This document shows, in pieces, positions 28,201-34,944 of a stretch of 64,000 nt of DNA (the first letter of the stretch is position 1; each line of letters begins with the position of its first letter). A program made the position numbers and the translations under genes. The DNA is from Lepeophtheirus salmonis. Its lineage: Eukaryota; Arthropoda; Copepoda; Siphonostomatoida; Caligidae. The notes beneath the pieces are model-generated. The model ran no database searches and was not told the origin of the DNA. It saw nothing but the letters and a program-made list of their open reading frames with translations. The stretch lies in contig NC_052135.2 of assembly GCF_016086655.4 (NCBI RefSeq), positions 53,307,671-53,371,670 on the forward strand, written 5' to 3'.

Positions 28201-31200
28201 CATTAACTAAATTAAAGGCTTTTTGTAATTTTCTTTCAAAATATGATATGTTTTACAACTCTCCAATCATTACAGTCTCTTTTTTTCAGCATGGATATTT
28301 ATTTTTATTTTTCTAAAATTTCAGGATGCAGACATAATTATGCGCATGAATGAGACTGGTAAATTACGACATACTCTTAGATCTTTTAAGGTAATAAATC
28401 TACAAATTATAAGGATAATTATTTAGCCATTTTTGTTATTTATTTCTGTTAATTTGAAAAGTAATCTTCATCAGATCCTTGACGAGGATTATTCTAAGGG
28501 GGAACATGGATTTGACTAAAGATTAGATAAAGTAATGAATATTAATACGGGTATATGTAATTTTGCCGCGATCATTTCTGTTTCTTGGAGATTTTGCGAG
28601 ATTAAAAATTCTCCGCCATTTTATGTTGTTATACCGAGTGGTCCATTACAATCTGAACACTTTGAATTTTAAAATTTAACCAGATTAATTAACAATAGAA
28701 TTTCAACCAAATTAGTTCTATCGATGTATGTGTGTCTGAGCTCTCTTAATCATTAATGTAGCCGCCCTTAGTGGCAATGATGGCTTCCAGGGGCGAAGGA
28801 AGACCCGGCTCCTGCTACAGATGTATTCCTCTGTCATGTTGCCCCAGTGCTGGCTGAAAGTGGCATTGATGGCCTCGGTGTTTAGATCCCAGACACTGCA
28901 GGCATTACCCTCGACATGCACAAAAAGGTGTAGTTGAGGAGGTTAGCATCAAGGCTGTAAGGGGCATTTGTGGAACATTTGTCCTATTTTTATCGAAACA
29001 AAAGTATTTAATAGATCTAAAATTTCTTACATATACCTATATTAAACAATCAGGCCTATGATATTTATAAATCACACAGTTTTATGACATTATTAAATTC
29101 AATTATCAAGCTTATTCTTATGTATTTTATTTGTAGTATTCAGTAGGCTTACTTTAGGCTTATATATTGAAAAAAAGCACCGTATTTCAATAGTAGAGTG
29201 TGTGTGCATCTCTTTTAACTAGACGTATAATTAATAAATAGAAAATGACGACAAGTCTGAGATATTAATTGGTTTTTTACTCATAGGTAATTATACACAA
29301 CACTTATCACACGCCTTCTTTTTTAGGTATAGGTATACATTCGACTATTTGAATCTAATAAATGGTTTGTCTGTTTTTTTCATAAATATATGACAATTGT
29401 TTGACAAATGGCCTTATGAACTTATGTTATGTCATTGTAGTCATTTTTCAGTTATTCTACACTATTTGTAGAGGACGCGCTTGAGCCTTCACTTACAGGT
29501 TTCTAGTATTATATGCCATGACTATGAACAAATTGCCTCTAGTGTTGGATCGGTCCTAGCATTGCCTTCCTCATCAGTGTTTTTTCCATCGTCTTTCAGT
29601 CTTTTTTTTATCGGTCAGTGCTTTGGACTATCAGTAATATAACTGATTAAAAAATAAGTAAGGTTGATTGACGTCATCAACGACCGGAATTTATCAGTTT
29701 TAGGACTGATACGCAGAATTTTTTTTTTTTTTTGCATTTCTTAAATAAATAAAAAATATGTACATGAATAAAAAAGTATTCTATAAAACAATGTAACTGT
29801 TTAAATTTTGAAAAATAAATTTAGTTCCAATTTTTCCCCTCTACAAAAAAAGTAATTAGCTCATAATTTGTCTCTTCCAAGCAATTCTGGCTTTAAAATT
29901 TTCAAATAAGTTTTGTCCTTCGAAATATTAAAGTTCTTTGTCAAATTTTGTCCATTGTCACTTATATAAAATTTTATTTGTCAAATTTGGTGCTTATCAT
30001 AAAAATATACAAGTATTTGGTCAAAATTGTCAAAAGCCCCCCCCCCCTAAAAAAACCTGGTCAAGGCCCTGGGTATTATTATCTATTATAGTCACATGCC
30101 TTCTTATCAAACTATCTATTAAATTATTCGCAAAAAGCCAATTCCAACATCTGTCAAAATTTTAAAAATGTATTATCAGCTGCAATTAGGTTACCAACTC
30201 ACTGAAAAATAAATAAGGAACACCTCACTGGCAGGACTTTTTTTTATAATACGGGAATATTCTGTTTATCAAAGAACAGTTGGCAACTAAATTTTAAAGT
30301 TTTTCCTTTTTTAAAGTATTTTACCCTGAATTGAATAAGATGCATATTTTTGAGTGGCGTGAACACATGGAAAACTAATTATTAGTAAGCAAGTCACTTT
30401 AATAATAAACAAAACCAACTGAATAAAATAGGAATCTTTCTTAAACAGAAACCTGTCTTGCTTTCTTAAAACTTTATAAACTAATATAAAACAATAAATA
30501 GAAAGTAGAACTTACATCCTTAAATAGTACATCTATAGAACATCTGTAGAAAAATAGTATACATGTTTGTGCCTCACATTCATTTTCCAGTGGCATTTTA
30601 CTAACTATTTTTTAAAGCTCACAGTATTACGGAACAAAGTGGATTTTTTGGGACGATTTTGTTTCTCAAGGGACGGTTGGCAACTCTAGCTGCAATCCAA
30701 CTTCATATAATTACTAGTGTTGTGTGAGTCCTTATTTATTCGGTTTAGTCCAGTCTTAGGACGGGTCATATCAGTCCTTGAGACCATTCTTTCTGACTGT
30801 CAGTACTAGAACTGATTTAACAATTAAGACTTTTGTTGATATCCGCTGCCTCTTTTATTATTTTGGTAGTAGAAAATGAATTACTACAATAGAGAAGATA
30901 ATCTTCTACATTTAAAATAGCATTACTGCAGGAAAAAATATTTTAACTATATTTAATTTATTTATATTTATTTTACTTTCCATTTTTAAATCAATTAGAA
31001 GATAGGGGATAATTCTTCTTTTAGAGTCAGATGTTAACAACCCCACAACCTATTAAATACTGAACAAAAAAGAAAAAAAGAGCACACTCATCTATGATTT
31101 TTCCTTTTCTAATCACTATACTATTTTTTTTCTTTAAACATATCCCCTCTTAGTAATAACAAATGATTTTTATCTTACAATTATTATAAATAGAAAATAA

Positions 31201-31405
31201 GACTAATAAATATTATTGATTTCAGTCGAGTACATTAAGTGACATTTGCCAAAGATGTGGAGGATTTGGAATGTATCCTTGTACGTCCTGCAATGGGAGT
31301 AAAAAATCTCTTCACCGAAACAACTTTACGGAAAAATTTATTGCTCTCCGATGTACACTGTGTGATGACTCTGCCCTTTTAAAATGTGACGTTTGTTTGT
31401 CTTGA
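1153..31405 (+). CDS. Grxcr1: glutaredoxin domain-containing cysteine-rich protein (GRXCR1-type), five coding exons
   Basis: Predicted 279-residue protein from 1153-1298, 10082-10295, 18613-18846, 28325-28390 and 31226-31405. All introns are GT-AG and all phases agree (the first junction splits a Gly codon 2+1, the rest are phase 0). Residues 1-48 are acidic and Ser-rich; about 95-120 hold the basic family block GTVRGVKNRVRAGIATFLQ; about 128-218 form a glutaredoxin-like fold (VVVYLSTLG near the active-site position, then LPQVFVEGQYLG). The redox CPYC motif is absent: Ser-Thr-Leu-Gly stands there. Residues 228-277 carry four CxxC pairs (C228/C231, C239/C242, C263/C266, C274/C277) with the signature CGGFGMYPCTSCNGSK. 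Vertebrate GRXCR1 acts in actin-rich stereocilia; a role at actin-rich protrusions here is inference. The family call is strong. Confidence 0.9.
1600..2085. repeat. R4 AT-rich quasi-periodic tract
   Basis: After a GGGGCTGTACCTCCCCCCC border (about 1612-1630) the sequence alternates T-runs and A-runs with a recurring core like GTGAACAGCTGTGGATTTTT at about 1731, 1781, 1829 and 1907, spaced 48-78 bases apart. The same architecture recurs at six or more places in the window, so it is a mobile or satellite-derived family, not random AT-richness. Confidence 0.6.
2086..2819. other. AT-rich intron sequence, nothing recognised
   Basis: Low-complexity AT-rich DNA with short ATATAT runs near 2335-2355. 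The two overlapping small frames near 2675-2938 are shadows of T-runs and the adjacent R1 copy. Confidence 0.4.
2850..3062 (-). repeat. R1 MITE copy, reverse, partial
   Basis: Carries the R1 landmarks in reverse order: ATTGAGGATTGACATTGGAG, a CACAGCTG block, AAACGTCATGACAGCTAAGC, TTGTCAGGGTCAC and the terminal ATGCCCAAAAT. The other end is eroded. Confidence 0.6.
3113..3670 (+). repeat. two degenerate R1 MITE fragments
   Basis: Forward fragments at about 3113-3316 (GAGCAGCTTG, GATCAGCTGCAAGC, AACTCCGATGTC) and 3538-3650 (GGTAATCTTGATAATCCGAAG, GAGAGCAACTTAG). They are more diverged than the other R1 copies. Confidence 0.45.
3820..4190 (-). repeat. R3 dispersed repeat, reverse
   Basis: Shares GGTTGATGAGTGTGCTCTTT at 3837 and AAAGGGTCTTAAATTCAGTA at 4107, followed by CTCTCTCCCGCCTTCTCCTC, with copies at 11480-12010, 25490-26060, 30840-31140 and 31795-31920. 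No protein-coding content was seen. Confidence 0.5.
4348..4570 (+). repeat. R1 MITE copy, forward, with its terminus
   Basis: Starts with the R1 end (ATGAAAATCCAGTGTAGAATGGG near 4357) followed by GGGCATGTTAAAA and a poly-A run, then CTATGTCGATCCTCAATTTT and AACTCTCGAACAAACCCTC. The middle is shortened by the A-run. Confidence 0.6.
4640..4905 (+). repeat. R3 dispersed repeat, forward
   Basis: Contains AAAAAAGAGAATCTTTGGTA and TTTATTTTACTATGCATTTC, which match 11700-11800 closely, then a CACACTCATC-like stretch before CATTTTTCC. Confidence 0.5.
5340..6340 (+). repeat. R2 repeat locus with three internal units
   Basis: Three related blocks near 5440-5560, 5620-5760 and 6010-6190 each carry a variant of GACGTCATATGAAGTTAAAT, then GTTGCATAAA and ACAACTCATAAATCAG. 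Ends resemble each other in inverse orientation (TTGGTGTTTGGTCTAGACCG at 5349; CGGACCGAGTCTCAACCCTA near 6315). Single-unit copies occur at 7370-7500 (reverse), 22180-22490, 24165-24370 (reverse) and 59320-60060 (reverse, split by R1). Confidence 0.6.
6341..7950. other. intron sequence, AT-rich, mostly unrecognised
   Basis: Apart from a reverse R2 fragment at about 7370-7500 (CCAGACCGTAGACCGCAATT, then CTGGTTTATGAGTTATC), no feature is supported. The 61-residue frame at 6405-6590 has no recognisable content. Confidence 0.4.
7955..8205. repeat. R4 tract with CAGGGGC border
   Basis: Begins GACAGGGGCCTCTGCAGGAT (7958-7977), passes a GGTGGGGAGGGG segment, then alternating TTCAAAAATT and ATTAAATTTT blocks, and ends at CCCCGCAGACGG (about 8191-8202). 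The CAGGGGC start recurs at 44549 and 17665. Confidence 0.6.
8375..8552 (+). repeat. R1 MITE fragment, forward
   Basis: Matches the R1 interior: CAGCTTAGCTGTCATGACC, GATGCCGATCCTCAAATCTA, GAGTCCAACAAGGAC and CTACAAATCCTTAATGCTAC. It stops where the foldback element begins. Confidence 0.55.
8553..9149. mobile_element. foldback element, nearly palindromic over about 600 bp
   Basis: The left arm starts GGGTACACTGTATACGTTTG and the right arm ends in the inverse of GGGTGCACTTTATAAGTTTG. The outer arms 8553-8645 and 9051-9149 match imperfectly along their whole length. The match continues inward: AGAAATAACTTTG near 8658 pairs with CAAAGTTATTTCT near 9026, and CATCTCATTATGT near 8763 pairs with ACATAATGAGACC near 8907. 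The open frames on both strands (up to 126 codons) are mirror images caused by this symmetry and are not genes. A 143-bp relative sits at 14361-14503. Confidence 0.7.
9150..10081. other. end of intron 1, no element recognised
   Basis: AT-rich sequence. A 38-codon frame (9768-9884) is open but has no splice or family support. The last bases before 10082 form the exon 2 acceptor. Confidence 0.4.
10082..10295 (+). CDS. Grxcr1: GRXCR1-like coding exon 2
   Basis: Acceptor TATAG at 10077-10081. The first base A completes the split Gly codon, and the frame reads SESLRHTEFYVNES and on to FLQEKKVK before donor GTAAGA (10296). It contains the conserved basic block GTVRGVKNRVRAGIATF, one of the most diagnostic pieces of the family. 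Confidence 0.88.
10953..11158 (-). repeat. R1 MITE copy, reverse, partial
   Basis: Shows ATCTAATGAAACGTCATAGC, AGCTAAGCTGCTTTATT, TTCAAATTGTCAGG, TACCATGTTGATTTTCG and the terminal ACATGCCTAAAATACAC with TTTTCATCACTG. Confidence 0.6.
11480..12010 (+). repeat. R3 dispersed repeat, longest copy
   Basis: Runs from the CTTAAATCATAATAATAATA block through GGAGAAGGTGGGAGAGAGAG, TAATATCAGCTTCCTAACAT, AAATAGCATTAGTACAGGG and TTTATTTTACTATGCATTTT to TTTTTCCTTTTCTAACCC. Another copy of its left end lies near 61445-61520. The 64-codon frame inside has no family support. Confidence 0.5.
12540..12934 (-). repeat. R1 MITE copy, reverse, both ends visible
   Basis: The left end AATGAAAATCCAGTGTATTT (12546) and the inverse of the right end (GATGAAAATCATGTGTATTT near 12930) define the terminal inverted repeat. 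In between lie the usual landmarks GAACATTTGCATGTGCTCAT, GAGGATCGAAATCGGAGTCA, TTGTCAGGGTTACCATATTG and AACATGCCCAAAATACAC. Confidence 0.65.
12935..14084. other. intron 2, AT-rich, nothing recognised
   Basis: No repeat or coding similarity could be assigned. The 78-codon frame at 12878-13114 starts inside the R1 end and has no family content. Confidence 0.35.
14085..14730 (-). pseudogene. mariner relic, C-terminal half, with nested foldback insertion
   Basis: Begins with a classical mariner end, TAGGTTGGGGCAAAAAGTAA (14086). Reading leftward the protein ends in GIMKLDSRWKQVMEQNG, the mariner C-terminus, near 14225-14180. Upstream, bases 14504-14640 align with the mariner at 32261-32390 (GGAGCTTCTGGTGCATCATC here). 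The two parts are separated by a 143-bp foldback insertion at 14361-14503; removing it restores alignment across TTGGTGCC. The N-terminal half was not found. Confidence 0.7.
14361..14503. mobile_element. short foldback element inserted in the mariner relic
   Basis: The ends are inverse (GGGTATCTTG at 14361, CAGGATACCC at 14494-14503). The inner part TTTCGAGATAGAAAGA matches the right arm of the 8553-9149 element. GTGCC occurs directly on both flanks (14354-14358 and 14505-14509), a candidate 5-bp target duplication. Confidence 0.6.
14731..17022. other. intron 2, AT-rich; one possible mariner terminus
   Basis: TACGAGGGTAATCTGAAAAG at 15459 followed by TTTTCAACC looks like the terminal repeat of a mariner/ITm-type element, but no partner end or transposase was found. 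The rest is unassigned. Confidence 0.35.
17023..17940. mobile_element. putative non-autonomous hAT element
   Basis: The left end CAGTGGTTCCCAAACTTTTT with following GACCC is the classical terminus of Charlie-like hAT elements. The right end ACGATCGTTGGAAACCGCTG (17921-17940) is its imperfect inverse (CAGCGGTTTCCAACG). No transposase frame is visible between them and the 8-bp flanks do not match, so the pairing of ends is tentative. A CAGGGGCCTCTGC (R4-like) border occurs inside at 17665. Confidence 0.45.
18067..18101. repeat. CGGTTC hairpin
   Basis: CGGTTCCAGTTCT (18067-18079) pairs with AGAACCGGAACCG (18089-18101) with one mismatch and a 9-base loop, just upstream of exon 3. Similar CGGTTC-rich sequence lies at 17325-17420. 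Confidence 0.5.
18613..18846 (+). CDS. Grxcr1: GRXCR1-like coding exon 3 (glutaredoxin domain)
   Basis: Acceptor TCTTACAG (18605-18612) and donor GTGAGT (18847). The 78 codons give most of the glutaredoxin-like domain: beta strand RVVVYLSTLG, helix RETWARCFEVRKILR, and the cis-proline strand RLPQVFVEGQYLG. The Cys-Pro-x-Cys active site is missing; a single Cys (C147) lies downstream in the helix. Confidence 0.9.
19788..19990 (+). repeat. R6 dispersed repeat, copy 1
   Basis: Matches 57450-57665 across about 200 bases: AATTGGTTAGATGGAGCTG, TTTAGTATTACAATTACTCC, GGAATCTTGTGTGAAGTC, CACCTGGGTGCGAACCTACG and AAGCGCGTTGTTATG. Nature unknown; an LTR fragment is possible. Confidence 0.55.
20450..20870. 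repeat. R7 repeat, copy 1 (TTTGTCAAATTTG-rich)
   Basis: A run of TTTGTCAAATTTG-like units ending in an A-run and then AATCACGGCCCGGGTGGGTA. A second copy at 29810-30085 ends AAGGCCCTGGGTATTA after the same type of tract. Confidence 0.45.
20900..22175. other. intron 3, AT-rich, mostly unassigned
   Basis: A block at about 21440-21600 (GACCAGTTCCAAGGATTGAC, GGTCCTAAAACTGTACTGGA) resembles sequence at 29540-29720 and 30720-30840, suggesting another low-copy repeat. Nothing else is recognised. Confidence 0.35.
22180..22490 (+). repeat. R2 repeat, single copy
   Basis: GATGACGTCATGTTTGTTTC, GGCATATGAAGTTAAATGAG, TTGCATAAATCC and ACAACTCATAAATCAGGACA follow the R2 order seen at 5340-6340. It ends near GGTTTGAACCAACACTAAG. 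Confidence 0.6.
23205..23616 (+). repeat. R1 MITE copy, forward, nearly complete
   Basis: Among the clearest R1 interiors: GGGCATGTT near 23214, ACCCTGATAATTTGAAGAAT, CGTTTCATTAGATCAGCTAC, GATGTCGATCCTCAATTCTA, then the 3' block GGAATTAAATAATAATGCC with CATTCTTCAGATTATCAATT. A mariner end follows directly. Confidence 0.65.
23617..23748 (-). mobile_element. solo mariner end, same family as 26065-26583
   Basis: AATCGTGAGATATAGCTCAA followed by ATCTAGCGAAAAACAC and GAACTTTTTACATGACCTAA matches the N-terminal-side ends of the mariners at 26583 and 32970. No transposase frame remains. Confidence 0.55.
24165..24370 (-). repeat. R2 repeat, reverse fragment
   Basis: ATTTTGGTCCAGACCGTGAT, CAATCTATGGACAGATTTTC, TGATTTAAGCGTTGCTC and ATGCAACATATTTTACTTAA are the R2 landmarks in reverse. 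Confidence 0.5.
24640..24885 (-). repeat. R1 MITE copy, reverse, partial
   Basis: AGCTAAGCTGCTCTCCTCCC, CATTCTTCTAATTGTCAGG and ATTACCATATTC mark a reverse R1. A further reverse scrap lies at 26970-27100 (GACATCGGAATAATTATTGC). Confidence 0.5.
25490..26060. repeat. R3-derived block, rearranged
   Basis: Contains R3 landmarks in both orientations: GGTTGATGAGTGTGCTTTTT at 25590, TAACAAAGGGTCTTTATTCA at 25757 with CTCGCTCCCGCCTTCTCC, then GTTAATATCAGCTGCATG near 25960 and AAATAGCATTAGTACG near 26037. Probably two copies in opposite orientation. Confidence 0.45.
26065..26583 (-). pseudogene. internally deleted mariner, N-terminal part only
   Basis: Flanked by inverse ends: GAAGTCAAAAGTTATGAGTG (26068) and the inverse of the CGCTCAGAACTTTTTTC end (26556-26572). 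The leftward frame still shows TAQRWFQRFLSGNMDVTDEV and, after a frameshift, GPIIGYVDKMMEIVELDRH, the mariner DNA-binding half. The catalytic half is missing, giving a 519-bp non-autonomous derivative of the family at 31988-32972. Confidence 0.75.
27640..27955. repeat. R4 AT-rich quasi-periodic tract
   Basis: Opens with GTACCCCCTCCCCCCC (27670) and continues with TTTTTTGTTTACAGCTGTGAATTTTC and AAATTTAATATCTGAAAT blocks, the same core as at 1600-2085. Confidence 0.55.
28325..28390 (+). CDS. Grxcr1: GRXCR1-like coding exon 4
   Basis: A 66-base exon between acceptor TTTCAG (28319-28324) and donor GTAATA (28391). It encodes DADIIMRMNETGKLRHTLRS plus FK, which completes the glutaredoxin domain; compare the family pattern of a 'MNE.G.L' helix after YLGG. 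Too short for ORF callers, but phase 0 on both sides and well matched to the family. Confidence 0.85.
28633..28980 (-). pseudogene. Tc1-like transposase C-terminal fragment (ACCGAGTGG family)
   Basis: Starts with the terminal repeat ACCGAGTGGTCCATTACAAT. The leftward frame reads VHVEGNACSVWDLNTEAINA followed by TFSQHWGNMTEEYI and a C-terminal 'EA..A..GGYI'-type tail, the C-terminus of the transposase whose complete element lies at 53831-55062. Truncated near 28980. Confidence 0.7.
28981..29809. other. intron 4, AT-rich, nothing certain
   Basis: No coding content. A segment near 29540-29720 (GGATCGGTCCTAGCATTGCC, TTTTAGGACTGATACGCAG) resembles 30720-30840. Confidence 0.35.
29810..30085. repeat. 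R7 repeat, copy 2
   Basis: TTTGTCAAATTTGG-like units, a C-run and A-run, then CTGGTCAAGGCCCTGGGTAT, parallel to 20450-20870. Confidence 0.45.
30187..30688. mobile_element. putative 502-bp TIR element (TAGRGTTGCCAAC ends)
   Basis: TAGGTTACCAAC at 30187 is the imperfect inverse of GTTGGCAACTCTA at 30676-30688. An additional GTTGGCAACT is inside near 30280. No transposase was seen. Confidence 0.4.
30840..31140 (+). repeat. R3 dispersed repeat, forward
   Basis: AAATAGCATTACTGCAGG, TTTATTTTACTTTCCATTTT, AGAGCACACTCATCTATGAT and TTTTTCCTTTTCTAATC match the order of 11700-11950. It ends about 85 bases before exon 5. Confidence 0.5.
31226..31405 (+). CDS. Grxcr1: GRXCR1-like coding exon 5 (four CxxC zinc-type module)
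   Basis: Acceptor TTTCAG (31220-31225), 59 codons and stop TGA at 31403-31405. It encodes the cysteine-rich C-terminus, CQRCGGFGMYPCTSCNGSK followed by CTLC and CDVC. Pairs of CxxC spaced this way are expected to bind metal. No canonical AATAAA lies just downstream; ATTAAA near 31480 could serve. Confidence 0.88.
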   Translation, partial: SSTLSDICQRCGGFGMYPCTSCNGSKKSLHRNNFTEKFIALRCTLCDDSALLKCDVCLS

Positions 31406-31794
31406 GAAAATTCAAAAGACTTTTGAAATATTTATATTGTAATCATCACATAATTCAGTTACCTTTCCTCCAATTTATTAAATATTCATTCCTTATTATA
31501 AATAACTAGCTATTGATTATAACATGTTTTCCTGTATTCTCTCATACACAAGCCAAAGTTGCTGGTTTTTACTATTTTTGTTATTACAATTTACATTTAC
31601 ATACATGGGTTAAAATGCATTTATTTAAAAAAAGAAAATATTCGATAATTATACATTTCGAAACACTGAATTTTGCTATTTGTTTATTCATTTGTACTTC
31701 CTAAAATGTCTACCCTTCGGATATATGAAATATTCATTAATATTGTTAACACATATATTGGTAGCATTACATATATTGTCATCGACATAACTTG

Positions 31795-31920
31795 GAGCTG
31801 ATATTAACAAGGGTCTTAATTCAGTAGTAATAGTTGCATCACTCCCGCTTTATCCTCGCGCTCTTTTTTTTCTTACGAAAATGTCAACTCTACTAATAAG
31901 TGGTATTACTCGTGGTATGA
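31795..31920 (-). repeat. R3 fragment, reverse
   Basis: GATATTAACAAGGGTCTTAA then ATCACTCCCGCTTTATCC and GCGCTCTTTTTTTTC, as at 25750 and 4100. Confidence 0.45.
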
Positions 31921-31987
31921 GTCCAATAACAAACTATCTATATCTATTTCAGAGTACTATCAGCAGAGATTTAAATAATAACAGGGG

Positions 31988-32972
31988 AAGTCAAAAGTTC
32001 TGAGTGTTTTTTCGCTTTATTTCGATAATAAATTAACATAATTAGGATTATCTGATTGAGATCAGATAGGCGTCGTGTTTTTTTTTGTTTTTTTTTGGAT
32101 AACTTTTGTCCATTTTGAAGGCAATTTCATAATTCCGCAATTGAAGAAATCTTCGTCACTATTGGTAAAAAAACTTGACCAGCTCATTTTCAAAGGCCTC
32201 CTTTAAGCCCAGTTTAGTGGCATCAAGAAAATTTCGCAAATGCTTGAAAAGGTAATAATCGCTTGGTGCCAGGTCTGGACTATGCGTTGGGTGCAATTGA
32301 ATCTCCTATCCACGCTCTTAGAGCTTCTGGCGCGTCGTGTAAGATGAGTGTGGCCTGGTGTTGTTTTGATGGAATAAAAGTCCCTTTTATTGGCCAATTC
32401 TGGCCGCTCCAGGTAGATCCCCTACTTCAATCTACACAGTTGCAAACAATAAATGTCCAAATTGAGTGTTTTGCCCGATGTGATTCCTTTCCAATGCCAC
32501 CAAACACAAAACCTAACCTTCTTGGCCGTTAATCCGGGATTTGCGATCGTTTAAGCTGCTTCACCATGCTTTGACCACGATTTTCTTCGACTGTTCCCGA
32601 ATGTGATCTATTTTTCATCAGCACTTACCATAGGCTTCAATAATGGATCGATTTGGTTACGTTTGAGCAAATAATCACAAACATCAATTCGATCCAAAAG
32701 GTTCGTTTGCGTCAATTAGTATGGCACTCATACATCGAGATTCTTCTTAAACCCAGTTTTTGGCTAATGGTTCCAAATAGTTTTCTGGCTATCTTCAGTT
32801 ACTTGGCAATTGAATAAGTCCTCACATGCCGCTCCAACTTGACGATTTCCATTATTTTATATTTTTTAAGTGTATGATTAATCTTTTAGCATTCTTTATG
32901 GTTTTTTTATGTAATGTATTAATCGTGAGATATAGCTTACGAAAAACCCTCAGAACTTTTTACTAAACTTAA
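31988..32972 (-). pseudogene. mariner transposon, nearly full length, dead transposase
   Basis: The ends are inverse: AAGTCAAAAGTTCTGAGTGT at 31989 and the CCCTCAGAACTTTTTACTAA end at 32948-32967. The leftward protein can be followed through several frames: KLERHVRTYSIAK, a KNRGQSMVKQLKRSQ stretch, CFVFGGIGKES-like middle, PELANKRDF, then SPDLAPSDYYLFKHLRNFLD and finally EDFFNCGIMKLPSKWTKVI. Stops and frameshifts are frequent. The first part of the DNA-binding domain is short or missing. It is the longest member of the family also present at 23617 and 26065. Confidence 0.8.
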
Positions 32973-32984
32973 TATTAAATGGTA

Positions 32985-33250
32985 TGTTAAAAAAACGAAA
33001 ATAATAGTGGTTACACTGAAAATTTTAAAAAGGTTTTTGTGGAGATCAGCTACAATCAGCTGTGGTAAGAGAGGAGAAGGACAAGGAAATAAACAAGAAC
33101 ATTGTTAAGAGTAACTCCGATGTCGATCCTCAATTCTACTCTCAGTCCAACAAGTACTTACAATTATAACTCTGGAACAAGTCATTAAGGTTAATCTCAG
33201 TCTTTTATGAATACATACGAATGTTCAATCTGATTTTCAATATAATATAA
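32985..33250 (+). repeat. R1 MITE copy, forward
   Basis: GGTATGTTAAAAAAACG, GATCAGCTACAATCAGCTG, CTCCGATGTCGATCCTCAAT, CAGTCCAACAAGTACTTAC and ACGAATGTTCAATCTG in R1 order. It follows the mariner end directly. An isolated piece of the R1 3' block also occurs at 33608-33700. Confidence 0.6.
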
Positions 33251-33774
33251 TATATTTATGTCTCTTGAAGACGATAAGACCTAAAAACATTTACTAAGTT
33301 TAGCTAGGATAGTTTATTTATCTTAAACAAATTATTTTGCTGTAATATAGGTACCTAACCTTAGGTATAACAGCACGAAAGGTCTTAAGAGTAATTTTTT
33401 AAATTATATTAGTGATGATGTTCAATCAAGTAATTTATAGATGCAAAAAGTTTTAATTTGAAGTTTGTTTTTCTTAATGTAATTACAGGATTTGAGTCAA
33501 GCTCGATGCAAGTCAGATTGTGTTCTATCTCGAGAACTTAATTTAATCATTACTACGAAAGGAAAATAATTAATTTTAACGATATATTTAAATTAACTAC
33601 TATTAATTACGACTCAGGAATTAAATAATAATTACAACTACTAAGGAAAATAAAATACATTCTTCAGATTACAAATTCCAAAAAACGGGCTAGCTACAAA
33701 ATTTACACAATTAACATCACAACTCATCAGCATCTCTTCAAGTGCAGCTATAAATACAGGTTACAATACAAGAT

Positions 33775-34235
33775 TGATGAGAATCGTATATATTTTGGGC
33801 AATGGCATGTTATAAAAATGAAACCTGAAATCAACATTGTAACTGTGACAATTTGAAGAATGTTTTGGGAGGATAGCAGCTCAGCTGTCATGACGTTTCA
33901 TTAGATCAGCTACAATCAACTGTGACAGGGGAGTAGGAAATAGAGAAGGACATTAGGAAGAACCACTCCGATGTTGATCATCAATTCTATTCTGAGTCCT
34001 AAAAAGTCTGACAATTATAAGTCTGCAACAAATCCTCAAAGTTACTCTCCTTCTTTTATGAGCACACACGAATGTTCCATCAGGTTTTGAGTATAATTGA
34101 ACGTTTTTGAAAATAAGTTTACAACACAGGAGTTAAATAATAATGACAACAGCTAAGGCAAAGAAAATTATTCTTCAGATTAACAATTAAAAAAAACAGG
34201 CCAGATAAAAAATACAAAGGATTCACATGACTTTT
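33775..34235 (+). repeat. R1 MITE copy, forward, near complete
   Basis: From TTTTGGGCAATGGCATGTTA to AAACAGGCCAGATAAAAAAT and GGATTCACATGAC. It includes GCTGTCATGACGTTTCATTA, AATGTTCCATCAGG and TTCTTCAGATTAACAATT. With the copy at 59479-59939 it defines the R1 length of about 460 bases. Confidence 0.65.
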
Positions 34236-34944
34236 AATAATGCTCAAAAATACTTTTTTTGTAACATCACAATCAATTTTTTATGAAACATACAATACAG
34301 GTACAACTGTGAGGAACAGACAATCACTTGATCTAACAAGTCAACTTGTATGGAATTCATTCAAAAACAAATGCACCTGTTGATGATTTCTATTTTCATC
34401 TCTTAAAATGGTCACATTTTATAAGCACAAGATACTTTCTTGATTTTTTTAAAACCTAATCCTATCCATTAAACCTATAATTCCAAGGACACTTAAATCT
34501 GATTATAATTCGTAATAGTTTTCTATGGAGAGAGACGTCACCCCTTTAAAAATGTTTACGAATTAAATATCATTTACATTAATAGGAGTGAAACAAATCA
34601 GATTCATGCAATTTTGTTTCCAATCAACAATGCAAATGTACGAGACTTTCCAAACGCTTGTCTGTTAACAGTAAATAATAAAACAATAATTTTGCATTTT
34701 TTAAAGTTTGATAATTATTCATGACTAACTCAACATCAATTATATGTTCAATGATATGATTACTAATATCCGTCAATAACAAAAACCGAAATTATGCTAA
34801 CATTAGTCATAAAGTAAAAAAGAGCTGGCAATAAATACGCTCAAAAAAGGAAAAATGAGACGACTATGCTATGGGTTCTATAAAAAAAATATCAGAATGA
34901 ATAATTTCCTTCTTCTATGTATGCGTGAGTTGAGGGCACGTGAT

